Shown: positions 20,711-28,653 of the stretch, one piece after another
How the letters are laid out: the number at the start of each line of letters is the position of its first letter
Position numbering within the stretch: position 1 is the first letter of the stretch
DNA from: Streptomyces sp. ITFR-16
GTDB taxonomy: Bacteria > Actinomycetota > Actinomycetes > Streptomycetales > Streptomycetaceae
Direction of reading: 5' to 3'
DNA length: 64,000 nt
Assembly (NCBI RefSeq): GCF_031844705.1
Contig: NZ_CP134609.1
Coordinates: 3,224,001-3,288,000 of the forward strand
The notes under the pieces: model-generated
Databases searched by the model: none
What the model was told of the DNA's origin: nothing
What the model saw: only the letters and a program-made list of their open reading frames with translations
Translations under genes and position numbers: made by a program

Positions 20711-21079
20711 TTACAGCACCTCCGGCGCGAGCGAGATGATCTTCATGAACTTCTTCTCGCGCAGCTCACGGCCCACCGGGCCGAAGATACGGGTGCCGCG
20801 GGGGTCGCCGTCGTTCTTCAGAATGACGGCGGCGTTCTCGTCGAAGCGGATGTACGAGCCATCCTGACGACGACGCTCCTTGACGGTGCGAACGATGACG
20901 GCCTTGACGACGTCACCCTTCTTCACGTTGCCACCGGGGATCGCGTCCTTGACGGTGGCGACGATGACGTCACCGATGCCCGCGTAGCGGCGACCCGAGC
21001 CACCGAGAACACGGATGGTGAGAATTTCCTTCGCACCCGTGTTGTCGGCGACACGCAGTCGCGACTCCTGCTGGATCAC
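20711..21079 (-). CDS. rplN: 50S ribosomal protein L14
   Basis: 122 residues, exactly the family length. [18 protein letters not shown] at the start and [17 protein letters not shown] near the end are hallmark segments. It is preceded by a 106-nt gap with a hairpin (21162-21183). Confidence 0.97.
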   Translation of the reverse strand: MIQQESRLRVADNTGAKEILTIRVLGGSGRRYAGIGDVIVATVKDAIPGGNVKKGDVVKAVIVRTVKERRRQDGSYIRFDENAAVILKNDGDPRGTRIFGPVGRELREKKFMKIISLAPEVL

Positions 21080-21161
21080 GTCTATCTCCTGATCGTCTGC
21101 CGGTTCCCGGCGGGGGCCGCCCCGTTTCCGGAGCGGACCCCGCCGAGCCTGGCGGAACCTG

Positions 21162-21183
21162 CCTGAGGGGAATGCCCCTCAGG
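21162..21183 (-). terminator. Hairpin after rpsQ within the S10-spc operon
   Basis: Perfect 9-bp stem CCTGAGGGG/CCCCTCAGG with an AATG loop, 2 nt past the rpsQ stop. It lies inside the superoperon, so it may be a partial terminator, processing site or mRNA stabiliser at the S10/spc boundary. Confidence 0.55.
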
Positions 21184-21185
21184 AA

Positions 21186-21470
21186 TTACTTGGCCTTCTC
21201 GAGGATCTCGACGATGCGCCACCGCTTCGTGGCGGACAGCGGCCGGGTCTCCATCAGGAGGACGCGGTCGCCGACGCCGGCGGCGTTCTGCTCGTCGTGT
21301 GCCTTGAGCTTGTTCGTACGGCGGATGACCTTGCCGTACAGCGCGTGCTTCACACGGTCCTCGACAGCGACGACGACGGTCTTGTCCATCTTGTCGCTGA
21401 CGACCAGACCCTCACGGGTCTTGCGGAATCCGCGGTCGGTGTTCGTCTCAGTCACAGTCTTCTCGCTCAT
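21186..21470 (-). CDS. rpsQ: 30S ribosomal protein S17
   Basis: Primary 16S rRNA-binding protein of 94 residues with an OB fold. [20 protein letters not shown] and [20 protein letters not shown] are conserved. The N-terminal ~15 residues are a Streptomyces-type extension. The ATG overlaps the rpmC stop by one base. Confidence 0.97.
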   Translation of the reverse strand: MSEKTVTETNTDRGFRKTREGLVVSDKMDKTVVVAVEDRVKHALYGKVIRRTNKLKAHDEQNAAGVGDRVLLMETRPLSATKRWRIVEILEKAK

Positions 21471-21694
21471 CAGGCGCTCTCCACCGTCTCGATGCCCAGC
21501 TCGCGCTCGCGCATCAGGGTGTAGATCCGGGCGATGTCCTTACGGACGGACTTGAGCCGGCCGTGGTTCTCGAGCTGGCCCGTCGCCGCCTGGAAGCGGA
21601 GATTGAACAGCTCTTCCTTGGCCTCGCGGAGCTTGTTGAGGAGCTCCTCGTTGCCCAGCTCGCGCAGCTCGGACGCCTTGGTACCGGCCGACAT
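21470..21694 (-). CDS. rpmC: 50S ribosomal protein L29
   Basis: A 74-residue helical hairpin protein at the tunnel exit. I take the ATG at 21694, not the GTG one codon earlier, because AGGTGAG is better spaced and the ATG shares one base with the rplP stop. The core [20 protein letters not shown] is typical. Confidence 0.94.
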   Translation of the reverse strand: MSAGTKASELRELGNEELLNKLREAKEELFNLRFQAATGQLENHGRLKSVRKDIARIYTLMRERELGIETVESA

Positions 21695-22113
21695 CACGAC
21701 TCACCTGCCTCGCGCCGAACGATCCGGCACTTCATCGGAAGCTTGTGAGCAGCGCGGGTGAGCGCCTCACGAGCAATCTTCTCGTTCGGGTAGGACAGCT
21801 CGAACATCACCCGACCCGGCTTGACGTTCGCGATCCACCACTCGGGAGAACCCTTACCGGAACCCATGCGGGTCTCGGCCGGCTTCTTCGTCAGGGGACG
21901 GTCCGGGTAGATGTTGATCCAGACCTTGCCGCCACGCTTGATGTGACGGGTCATCGCGATACGAGCGGACTCGATCTGACGGTTCGTCACGTACGCCGGG
22001 GTCAGCGCCTGGATGCCGTACTCGCCGAACGCAACCTGCGTGCCACCCTTGGACATACCGCTGCGCTTCGGGTGGTGCTGCTTGCGGTGCTTGACCCTAC
22101 GGGGGATCAGCAT
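21694..22113 (-). CDS. rplP: 50S ribosomal protein L16
   Basis: 139 residues, standard length, contacting A-site t[22 protein letters not shown] and [19 protein letters not shown] are hallmark segments. It starts 5 nt after rpsC and overlaps rpmC. Confidence 0.97.
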   Translation of the reverse strand: MLIPRRVKHRKQHHPKRSGMSKGGTQVAFGEYGIQALTPAYVTNRQIESARIAMTRHIKRGGKVWINIYPDRPLTKKPAETRMGSGKGSPEWWIANVKPGRVMFELSYPNEKIAREALTRAAHKLPMKCRIVRREAGES

Positions 22114-22118
22114 TTCGG

Positions 22119-22955
22119 TCAGGCCTCCGTTCCGGTGCTCTCAGCAGCCGGAGCAGCGGCGGGCGCCTCGGCCTTGGGGGCCTCGGCGGCCGGAGCCGAC
22201 TGCTGCGGCTTGCGGCCGCGGCCGCCACGCTCGCCACCGCGGCCACCGCGGCCGGCCGGACGGTCAGCGCCGCCACGGGCCGGGCGGTTGCCCGCACGGG
22301 CAGCAGCGTTCTCGGCGCGGACCTCGGCGATGTTCTTGACGTCGCCCTTGTAGATCCAGACCTTCACGCCGATGCGGCCGAAGGTCGTCTTGGCCTCGAA
22401 GAAGCCGTAGTCGACGTTCGCACGGAGGGTGTGCAGGGGCACACGGCCCTCGCGGTAGAACTCCGAGCGGGACATCTCGGCGCCGCCGAGGCGGCCACCG
22501 CACTGGATCTTGATGCCCTTGGCGCCGGCCTTCATCGAGCTCTGCATGCTCTTGCGCATCGCACGACGGAAGGAGACGCGGGAGGAGAGCTGCTCGGCGA
22601 CGGCCTGGGCCACCAGCTGAGCGTCCACCTCGGGGTTCTTGACCTCGAGGATGTTCAGCTGGACCTGCTTGCCGGTCAGCTTCTCCAGCTCGCCACGGAT
22701 TCGGTCGGCCTCGGCGCCGCGGCGGCCGATGACGATGCCCGGGCGGGCGGTGTGGATGTCAACGCGGACGCGGTCGCGGGTGCGCTCGATCTCCACCTTG
22801 GAGATGCCGGCCCGCTCCATGCCCTTCGTCATCATGCGACGAATGGCGACGTCTTCCTTGACGTAGTCCTTGTACAGCTTGTCGGCGTACCAACGGGACT
22901 TGAAGTCCGTGGTGATGCCGAGCCGGAACCCGTGCGGGTTTACCTTCTGGCCCAT
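22119..22955 (-). CDS. rpsC: 30S ribosomal protein S3 with RGG-rich tail
   Basis: 278 residues. The KH-type RNA-binding domain ([19 protein letters not shown]) and the C-terminal S3 domain end near residue 215. They are followed by a ~60-residue Arg/Gly-rich then Ala/Pro/Glu-rich low-complexity tail, typical of Streptomyces S3. It is part of the mRNA entry tunnel with helicase activity. The ATG overlaps the rplV stop (TAATG). Confidence 0.97.
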   Translation of the reverse strand: MGQKVNPHGFRLGITTDFKSRWYADKLYKDYVKEDVAIRRMMTKGMERAGISKVEIERTRDRVRVDIHTARPGIVIGRRGAEADRIRGELEKLTGKQVQLNILEVKNPEVDAQLVAQAVAEQLSSRVSFRRAMRKSMQSSMKAGAKGIKIQCGGRLGGAEMSRSEFYREGRVPLHTLRANVDYGFFEAKTTFGRIGVKVWIYKGDVKNIAEVRAENAAARAGNRPARGGADRPAGRGGRGGERGGRGRKPQQSAPAAEAPKAEAPAAAPAAESTGTEA

Positions 22956-23302
22956 TACCGGGTTCCTTCCTTGCTGCTGACGACCACGGTGATGTGGCTG
23001 GTCCGCTTACGGATCCGGTAGGCACGGCCCTGAGCACGCGGACGGAACCGCTTCAGGGTCGGGCCCTCGTCCACATACGCCTCGCTGATGACCAGCGAAG
23101 AGGCGTCGGTGTGGTCGTAGTTGTGTGCAGCGTTGGCGATGGCGCTGTCCAGCACCTTGCCAACCGGCACGCTCGCGGCCTGCGGGGCGAAACGCAGGAC
23201 CGCCTGAGCCTCCGTGGCATCCATGCCACGGATGAGGTCCACCACTCGGCGGGCCTTCATGGGCGTGACGCGGATGTACCGCGCCTGGGCCCTGGCTTCC
23301 AT
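22955..23302 (-). CDS. rplV: 50S ribosomal protein L22
   Basis: 115 residues from the start [26 protein letters not shown] 6 nt upstream supports it over two earlier in-frame starts (23326, 23338). The beta-hairpin that lines the exit tunnel and affects macrolide response lies in [18 protein letters not shown]. Overlaps rpsC by one base. Confidence 0.95.
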   Translation of the reverse strand: MEARAQARYIRVTPMKARRVVDLIRGMDATEAQAVLRFAPQAASVPVGKVLDSAIANAAHNYDHTDASSLVISEAYVDEGPTLKRFRPRAQGRAYRIRKRTSHITVVVSSKEGTR

Positions 23303-23345
23303 GGTTGTCCCTTCGGTGTAAGTCATAGTCGTTTCCACCCCGCGG

Positions 23346-23627
23346 TTAGCGGCGCTTCGACTTCCGGTCGTCCTTGACGTGGCCGCGGAAGGTGCGAGTC
23401 GGCGAGAACTCGCCGAGCTTGTGGCCGACCATCGACTCGGTGACGAACACCGGGACGTGGATCTTGCCGTTGTGCACCGCGATGGTGTGACCCAGCATGG
23501 CCGGGACGATCATCGAGCGACGGGACCAGGTCTTGATGACGTTCTTGGTGCCTGCCTCGTTCTGTACGTCCACCTTCTTGATGAGGTGGCCGTCGACGAA
23601 GGGCCCCTTCTTGAGACTGCGCGGCAT
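23346..23627 (-). CDS. rpsS: 30S ribosomal protein S19
   Basis: 93 residues, complete: [19 protein letters not shown] at the start and [17 protein letters not shown] in the core. It forms a head complex with S13. It lies 12 nt after rplB. Confidence 0.97.
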   Translation of the reverse strand: MPRSLKKGPFVDGHLIKKVDVQNEAGTKNVIKTWSRRSMIVPAMLGHTIAVHNGKIHVPVFVTESMVGHKLGEFSPTRTFRGHVKDDRKSKRR

Positions 23628-23639
23628 CTAAACCCGCTC

Positions 23640-24476
23640 CTAGCGCTTCTTGTTCGTCTTGCGGCGGCGGACGATGTACTTGCTCGATGCCTTCTTCGGC
23701 GAGCGAGTACGACCCTCCTTCTGACCCCACGGCGAGACCGGGTGGCGACCACCGGAGGTCTTGCCCTCACCACCACCGTGCGGGTGGTCAACCGGGTTCA
23801 TCGCGACACCGCGGACGGACGGGCGAACGCCCTTCCAGCGCATGCGGCCGGCCTTGCCCCAGTTGATGTTCGACTGCTCGGCGTTGCCGACCTCACCGAT
23901 CGTCGCGCGGCAGCGCGCGTCGACCAGGCGGATCTCACCCGACGGCATACGAAGGTGGGCCATGGTGCCCTCCTTCGCCAGCAGCTGCACGGAGGCACCC
24001 GCGGAACGGGCGAACTTCGCGCCGCCGCCGGGCCGCAGCTCGATGGCGTGGATGGTCGTACCGACCGGGATGTTGCGCAGCGCCAGGTTGTTGCCGGGCT
24101 TGATGTCGGCGGCCGGGCCGTTCTCGACACGGTCGCCCTGCGTCAGGCCACGCGGCGCGATGATGTAGCGCTTCTCGCCGTCCGCGTAGTGCAGCAGCGC
24201 GATGCGCGCGGTGCGGTTCGGGTCGTACTCGATGTGCGCGACCTTGGCCGGCACGCCGTCCTTGTCGTGACGACGGAAGTCGATCACGCGGTAGGCGCGC
24301 TTGTGTCCACCACCCTGGTGGCGAACGGTCACACGACCGGTGTTGTTACGGCCGCCCTTGCTGTGCAGGGGGCGGACCAGCGACTTCTCCGGCGTGGACC
24401 GCGTGATCTCGACAAAGTCGGCGACGCTGGAGCCACGACGGCCCGGGGTCGTCGGCTTGTACTTGCGGATACCCAT
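23640..24476 (-). CDS. rplB: 50S ribosomal protein L2
   Basis: 278 residues. It is important for subunit joining and the peptidyl-transferase centre, and the conserved histidine lies in [20 protein letters not shown]. The OB and SH3 domains span the middle ([20 protein letters not shown]). It lies 51 nt after rplW. Confidence 0.98.
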   Translation of the reverse strand: MGIRKYKPTTPGRRGSSVADFVEITRSTPEKSLVRPLHSKGGRNNTGRVTVRHQGGGHKRAYRVIDFRRHDKDGVPAKVAHIEYDPNRTARIALLHYADGEKRYIIAPRGLTQGDRVENGPAADIKPGNNLALRNIPVGTTIHAIELRPGGGAKFARSAGASVQLLAKEGTMAHLRMPSGEIRLVDARCRATIGEVGNAEQSNINWGKAGRMRWKGVRPSVRGVAMNPVDHPHGGGEGKTSGGRHPVSPWGQKEGRTRSPKKASSKYIVRRRKTNKKR

Positions 24477-24527
24477 TATCTCTCAGTCCTCGGAAGATTT
24501 CCGGATCCTGGACGTCTCGACTCTCCG

Positions 24528-24851
24528 TTAGGAGGTCGGGCCGCCGAAGATGTCGATACGGTCGCCCTCAGCGAGGGTCACGATGGCGCGCTTGGTGTCA
24601 GCGCGCTTGCCGAAACCGGTCTTGGTGCGCTTGCGCTTACCCTGACGGTTGATCGTGTTGACCCCGGTGACCTTGACCGAGAAGACCGCTTCCACGGCCT
24701 GCTTGATCTGGGTCTTGTTGGAGCCGGGCGCGACGATGAACGTGTACTTGTTCTCGTCGAGCAGCGCGTAGCTCTTCTCCGAAACAACCGGCTTGACGAG
24801 AACGTCACGCGGGTCGGAGTAGGTCTTGCTGGTAACGGTCGCCTCGCTCAT
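24528..24851 (-). CDS. rplW: 50S ribosomal protein L23
   Basis: Exit-site protein that docks trigger factor and SRP; 107 residues. [19 protein letters not shown] and [19 protein letters not shown] are conserved. The ATG overlaps the rplD stop. Confidence 0.97.
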   Translation of the reverse strand: MSEATVTSKTYSDPRDVLVKPVVSEKSYALLDENKYTFIVAPGSNKTQIKQAVEAVFSVKVTGVNTINRQGKRKRTKTGFGKRADTKRAIVTLAEGDRIDIFGGPTS

Positions 24852-25501
24852 CAGGCGTCGCTCCCTTCGGTCTCAGCGGTCTGGGGGCCAGACACGAAGG
24901 ACTCGAAGGCGGCCTGGGTGAAGACCACGTCGTCAGAGACGATCACGTCGTACGTGTTCAGCTGGCCCGGCTCCAGGATGTGCACCTGGGGCAGGTTGCG
25001 TGCGGAGAGCCACGCGGCCTCGTCGTTGCGGTCGACGACCAGGAGCACGTTCTTGCGCTCCGAGATCTTGCCGAACAGCGACTTGGCGGCCTTCGTGGAG
25101 ACTCCACCCTCGACCACGCCGGTGACGACGTGGATGCGGGAGTGACGCGCCCGGTCGGAGAGGGCACCACGCAGGGCGGCGGCCTTCATCTTCTTGGGGG
25201 TGCGCTGCGAGTAGTCACGCGGCTGCGGGCCGTGGACGACGCCACCGCCGACGAACTGCGGCGCGCGGGTCGAACCCTGGCGCGCGCGGCCGGTGCCCTT
25301 CTGGCGGTACGGCTTGCGCCCACCACCACGGACCTCGCCGCGGGTCTTGGTCTTGTGCGTGCCCTGACGGGCAGCTGCCAGCTGTGCGACAACGACCTGG
25401 TGGATCAGCGGAACGCTGGTCTTCGCGTCGAAGATCTCCGCGGGGAGCTCGACGGTACCGGCCTTGTCGCCTGCCGGCGAAAGGATGTCAATGGTGCTCA
25501 T
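24851..25501 (-). CDS. rplD: 50S ribosomal protein L4
   Basis: 216 residues from [20 protein letters not shown]; the in-frame 33-residue extension upstream lies inside rplC and is rejected. The extended tunnel loop ([20 protein letters not shown]) is intact. In E. coli L4 is the autogenous regulator of the S10 operon. It starts 4 nt after rplC. Confidence 0.96.
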   Translation of the reverse strand: MSTIDILSPAGDKAGTVELPAEIFDAKTSVPLIHQVVVAQLAAARQGTHKTKTRGEVRGGGRKPYRQKGTGRARQGSTRAPQFVGGGVVHGPQPRDYSQRTPKKMKAAALRGALSDRARHSRIHVVTGVVEGGVSTKAAKSLFGKISERKNVLLVVDRNDEAAWLSARNLPQVHILEPGQLNTYDVIVSDDVVFTQAAFESFVSGPQTAETEGSDA

Positions 25502-25505
25502 TACC

Positions 25506-26150
25506 TCAAGCCCCCTTGGCCGCGGTACGGACCAGGACGAGGCCGCCATTCGGACCGGGGACTGCGCCCTTGATGAGGAGCAGACCCTTCTCCGCGTCAA
25601 CCGCGTGGATGGTCAGGTTCTGGGTGGTGACGCGCTCGTTACCCATCCGGCCGGCCATGCGCATGCCCTTGAAGACACGCCCAGGGGTGGCGCAGCCACC
25701 GATCGAACCGGGGGAACGGTGCTTGCGCTGGACGCCGTGGCCGGCGCCGAGGCCCTTGAAGTTGTGACGCTTCATGACACCGGCGAAGCCCTTGCCCTTG
25801 CTCTTGCCCGTGACGTCAACCTTGACGCCGGACTCGAACACCTGGGCGGTGATCTCCTGGCCCAGCGTGTACTCGCTGGCGTCAGGGGTGCGCAGCTCCA
25901 CCAGGTGGCGGCGCGGGGTCACGTCGGCCTTGGCGAAGTGGCCCTTGAGAGGCTTGTTCACCTTGCGCGGGTCGATCTCGCCGAAGGCGATCTGGACCGA
26001 CTCGTAGCCGTCGCTGTCGTTCGTACGAACCTGCGTCACGACGCACGGCCCGGCCTTGACGACGGTCACCGGGACGACCCGGTTGTTCTCGTCCCAGACC
26101 TGGGTCATGCCGAGCTTCTCGCCCAGGACGCCCTTGATGTTCTTGCTCAT
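25506..26150 (-). CDS. rplC: 50S ribosomal protein L3
   Basis: Assembly-initiator protein, 214 residues. [19 protein letters not shown] at the start; the extended finger near the peptidyl-transferase centre includes [15 protein letters not shown]. It lies 14 nt after rpsJ. Confidence 0.97.
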   Translation of the reverse strand: MSKNIKGVLGEKLGMTQVWDENNRVVPVTVVKAGPCVVTQVRTNDSDGYESVQIAFGEIDPRKVNKPLKGHFAKADVTPRRHLVELRTPDASEYTLGQEITAQVFESGVKVDVTGKSKGKGFAGVMKRHNFKGLGAGHGVQRKHRSPGSIGGCATPGRVFKGMRMAGRMGNERVTTQNLTIHAVDAEKGLLLIKGAVPGPNGGLVLVRTAAKGA

Positions 26151-26164
26151 CTCGGCCCGTCCCC

Positions 26165-26473
26165 TCAGAGCTTGATCTCGATGTCGACGCCCGCCGGCAG
26201 GTCGAGGCGCATCAGCGAGTCAACCGTCTTCGGCGTGGGGTCGAGGATGTCGATGAGGCGCTTGTGCGTGCGCATCTCGAAGTGCTCGCGAGAGTCCTTG
26301 TACTTGTGCGGCGACTTGATGACGCAGTACACGTTCTTCTCAGTGGGCAGCGGCACCGGGCCCGCGACCGACGCACCAGTGCGGGTCACCGTCTCGACGA
26401 TCTTCTTCGCCGAGGAGTCGATGACCTCGTGGTCGTAGGCCTTGAGCCGGATGCGGATCTTCTGTCCCGCCAT
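26165..26473 (-). CDS. rpsJ: 30S ribosomal protein S10
   Basis: First gene of the S10 superoperon; 102 residues, also NusE in antitermination complexes. The start [20 protein letters not shown] is the family start, so the 65-residue upstream extension is rejected. A promoter at 26834-26861 implies an unusually long leader (~350 nt) that contains the element shared with the rpsL leader. Confidence 0.97.
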   Translation of the reverse strand: MAGQKIRIRLKAYDHEVIDSSAKKIVETVTRTGASVAGPVPLPTEKNVYCVIKSPHKYKDSREHFEMRTHKRLIDILDPTPKTVDSLMRLDLPAGVDIEIKL

Positions 26474-26534
26474 GGCTACTAGTAGTCCTGTCTCTCGTAA
26501 CGCTCTGGAACCCGGGGGTTCGGTAACTCCACCT

Positions 26535-26562
26535 CCGACCCACGCGGTCGGGCGTGTCGCAT
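26535..26562 (-). promoter_or_regulatory. Leader element shared with the rpsL leader (S10 copy)
   Basis: 28 nt identical at 26 positions to 35920-35947 in the str operon leader. As RNA it can form a CCGACC/GGTCGG stem with a 5-nt loop, flanked by CGACA. It lies 61 nt before the rpsJ start and downstream of the promoter, so it would be transcribed. Role unknown; a ribosomal-protein or other regulator binding site is possible. Confidence 0.55.
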
Positions 26563-26833
26563 CCCCTCTACGAAGATCTCCCGAAGGATTTCCCAACCAA
26601 GGGGGTGCGGGCCCGAGGTCCGCGATGCCGGGGGTGAAACCCCACCGGGTGCCTGGCCGGTGCCCCACTTACGCTTCCCGAAAGATTCCCGTACGTCCGG
26701 CCCACATGGGGCCGACGAGTACTGTGGGACTCGCTTCCGGTCCTCCCGGCGGGAGGCGCGCAGCATTGACACTCAACCGAGCAACCTGGTCAGTGTGCCA
26801 TACGGGGCACGAGCCTGGCCAATCGGGCGGAGG

Positions 26834-26861
26834 ATCTTACCCCCCGCGGGTGGATGGTCAA
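26834..26861 (-). promoter_or_regulatory. Probable S10 operon promoter
   Basis: Minus strand TTGACC (26861-26856), 16-nt spacer, TAAGAT (26839-26834). This is a near-consensus HrdB-type promoter; start of transcription near 26827. Confidence 0.65.
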
Positions 26862-26982
26862 ACGCGGGCACGCGCCGGCCCCCTCCCCGCGGCCGCTCCC
26901 ACCGCGATATTCGGTCGAGGGACAGGTGTTCCCACCCCTACAGTGACCGGCCGGGCACGGCATCGTCACGGGGGCACAGATC

Positions 26983-28653
26983 ATGCGTACGCACTATCCG
27001 CGGACCCCGCATCTGCCCTGGTCACCCGGGGCCACCTCGGACGACGTACGGCTGACGGACCTCGCCGGGCTGACCGGCGCGCAGGTCGTCGTCACCGAGA
27101 AGCTGGACGGCGAGAACACCACGCTGTACGCCGACGGGCTGCACGCCCGCTCCCTGGACTCCGCCCACCACCCCTCCCGCACCTGGGTCAAGGCCCTCCA
27201 GGCACGCATCGGCCCCCGCATCCCGGTGGGCCGGCGCATCTGCGGCGAGAACATGTTCGCCCGCCACTCCCTCGCGTACGAGGACCTCGCGAGCCACTTC
27301 TACGGCTTCTCCGTCTGGGACGGCGACCACTGCCTGGACTGGGACAGCACCGTGGCGTTCCTGCGGGACCTGGGCATCCCCACCCCGCCCGTGCTGTGGC
27401 GCGGGGTGTTCGACGCCCGCGCCGAGAAGGCCCTGCGCGCGCTGAGGCCGGACACGGGACGGCAGGAGGGATACGTCGTACGGCCCGTCGAGGGCTTCCC
27501 GGCCGCCGCGTTCGGACGGCGGGTCGCGAAGTGGGTGCGGCCCGGACACGTGACGACGGACACGCACTGGATGCACGCCGACGTGGTGGAGAACGGGCTC
27601 GGACCGGCCGCCGCGCTCTGGGCCGTGCGCTCCGGCGCCCCCGTCGACCCCGGGGCCCTCGCCGCCGCCGCCTCGGCCGGACCGGGCGACGCGTCCGCCG
27701 CCCGCGCGGCCGGCGACGCCCTGGACGCACTGGGCCGTACGGGCGACGACCGGCTGGCCGGAGTGCTCGCCGCCCTGCTGCACCGCACCCGGCGGACCGC
27801 CCTGGCCCCCGCGCTCGCCGGACCGCTCGGCATGCCGCTCGCCCGGCGGATCGCGGACCTCGTCGGGCTGTACCCCGCGCTGCACCGCCCCTACCCGGAC
27901 GAGCAGCGGCACAGCGGGCTCGCGGGCATGGCACCCGCCGCCGATCTGACCGTTCTGCACGCGCTGGCCGGCGCCCTGGCCGCCACCCCCGAGGCCCGCG
28001 AACAGGTGGAGTGGTCGGCGCTGCACGCCCAGGAGGTGCGCGAGCCGGCCGGGCTGTGCGCGGCCTTCGCCGGGCTGGAGCCGGACGCCGCCGACCGCTG
28101 TCTGGCCCAGGCCCGCGAGGCGTACGCGCGAGGCGGCATCAGCACGGCGGAGGAGGCCGTCGCCGCGACCTGGCGGTGGCGCTCCGGCGCCTTCCCGCGC
28201 CTCGTCCATCTGGTCGGCCCCTCGGGCAGCGGGAAGAGCACCTTCGCCCGCGGGCTGCCCGGCGTCGCCACGTACGTCTCCCTCGACGAACTGCGGCTGG
28301 CCCGCGGCTCGCGCGCCGACCAGCACGCCAACGGGGACGTCCTGCGCGAGGGGCTCGACCGGCTGGACGCCGCGCTCGTGCCCGGCGCCACCGTCGTCTG
28401 GGACGCCACCTCGCTCAACCCGCACCAGCGCTCCCTGGTCCACGCCGTCGCCCGGCGCAGGGACGCCCTGGTCACCCACGCCGTGGCGTGGATCGGCGAG
28501 GACGAGCTGACCGCCCGCAACGGCCGGCGCGAGCACCCCGTGCCCCCGCCGGTGCTGGCCTCCCAGCTGCACCGGTTCGTACCGCCGTACCCCGGCCAGG
28601 CGCACCGCACCTGGTACATCGGCACCAGTGGAACCGTGGAGGACCGGGCCTGA
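26983..28653 (+). CDS. RNA ligase-polynucleotide kinase fusion (RNA repair)
   Basis: 556 residues. The N-terminal nucleotidyltransferase (about 30-200) has all RNA-ligase motifs: motif I EKLDGEN with nucleophile Lys40, CGEN (88-91), FYGFSVWD (107-113), QEGYVVR (161-167) and AKWVRP (182-187). A helical middle region of unclear family follows. The C-terminal kinase-like P-loop domain has GPSGSGKST (412-420) and VVWDATSLN. Together these predict 5'-end phosphorylation and sealing of broken RNA. The 1-nt stop/start overlap (TGATG) with the next gene implies coupled expression. The natural substrate is not evident from the sequence. Confidence 0.85.
   Translation: MRTHYPRTPHLPWSPGATSDDVRLTDLAGLTGAQVVVTEKLDGENTTLYADGLHARSLDSAHHPSRTWVKALQARIGPRIPVGRRICGENMFARHSLAYEDLASHFYGFSVWDGDHCLDWDSTVAFLRDLGIPTPPVLWRGVFDARAEKALRALRPDTGRQEGYVVRPVEGFPAAAFGRRVAKWVRPGHVTTDTHWMHADVVENGLGPAAALWAVRSGAPVDPGALAAAASAGPGDASAARAAGDALDALGRTGDDRLAGVLAALLHRTRRTALAPALAGPLGMPLARRIADLVGLYPALHRPYPDEQRHSGLAGMAPAADLTVLHALAGALAATPEAREQVEWSALHAQEVREPAGLCAAFAGLEPDAADRCLAQAREAYARGGISTAEEAVAATWRWRSGAFPRLVHLVGPSGSGKSTFARGLPGVATYVSLDELRLARGSRADQHANGDVLREGLDRLDAALVPGATVVWDATSLNPHQRSLVHAVARRRDALVTHAVAWIGEDELTARNGRREHPVPPPVLASQLHRFVPPYPGQAHRTWYIGTSGTVEDRA

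Larger units (their letters stand above)
26474..26982. other. 509-nt divergent intergenic region: S10 operon leader and RNA-repair gene promoter region
   Basis: On the minus strand it holds the S10 operon promoter (26834-26861), about 350 nt of leader, several short GC-rich inverted repeats and the conserved leader element at 26535-26562. On the plus strand, TACAGT (26939-26944) upstream of the RNA-ligase gene is a possible -10, without a convincing -35. No supported small gene was seen. Confidence 0.6.

Noticed and set aside
26442..28652. In-frame upstream extension of the second RNA-repair gene
   Set aside because: It runs through the first gene in another frame; the ATG at 28653 with TGATG overlap and the MJ1316 domain start fit much better.
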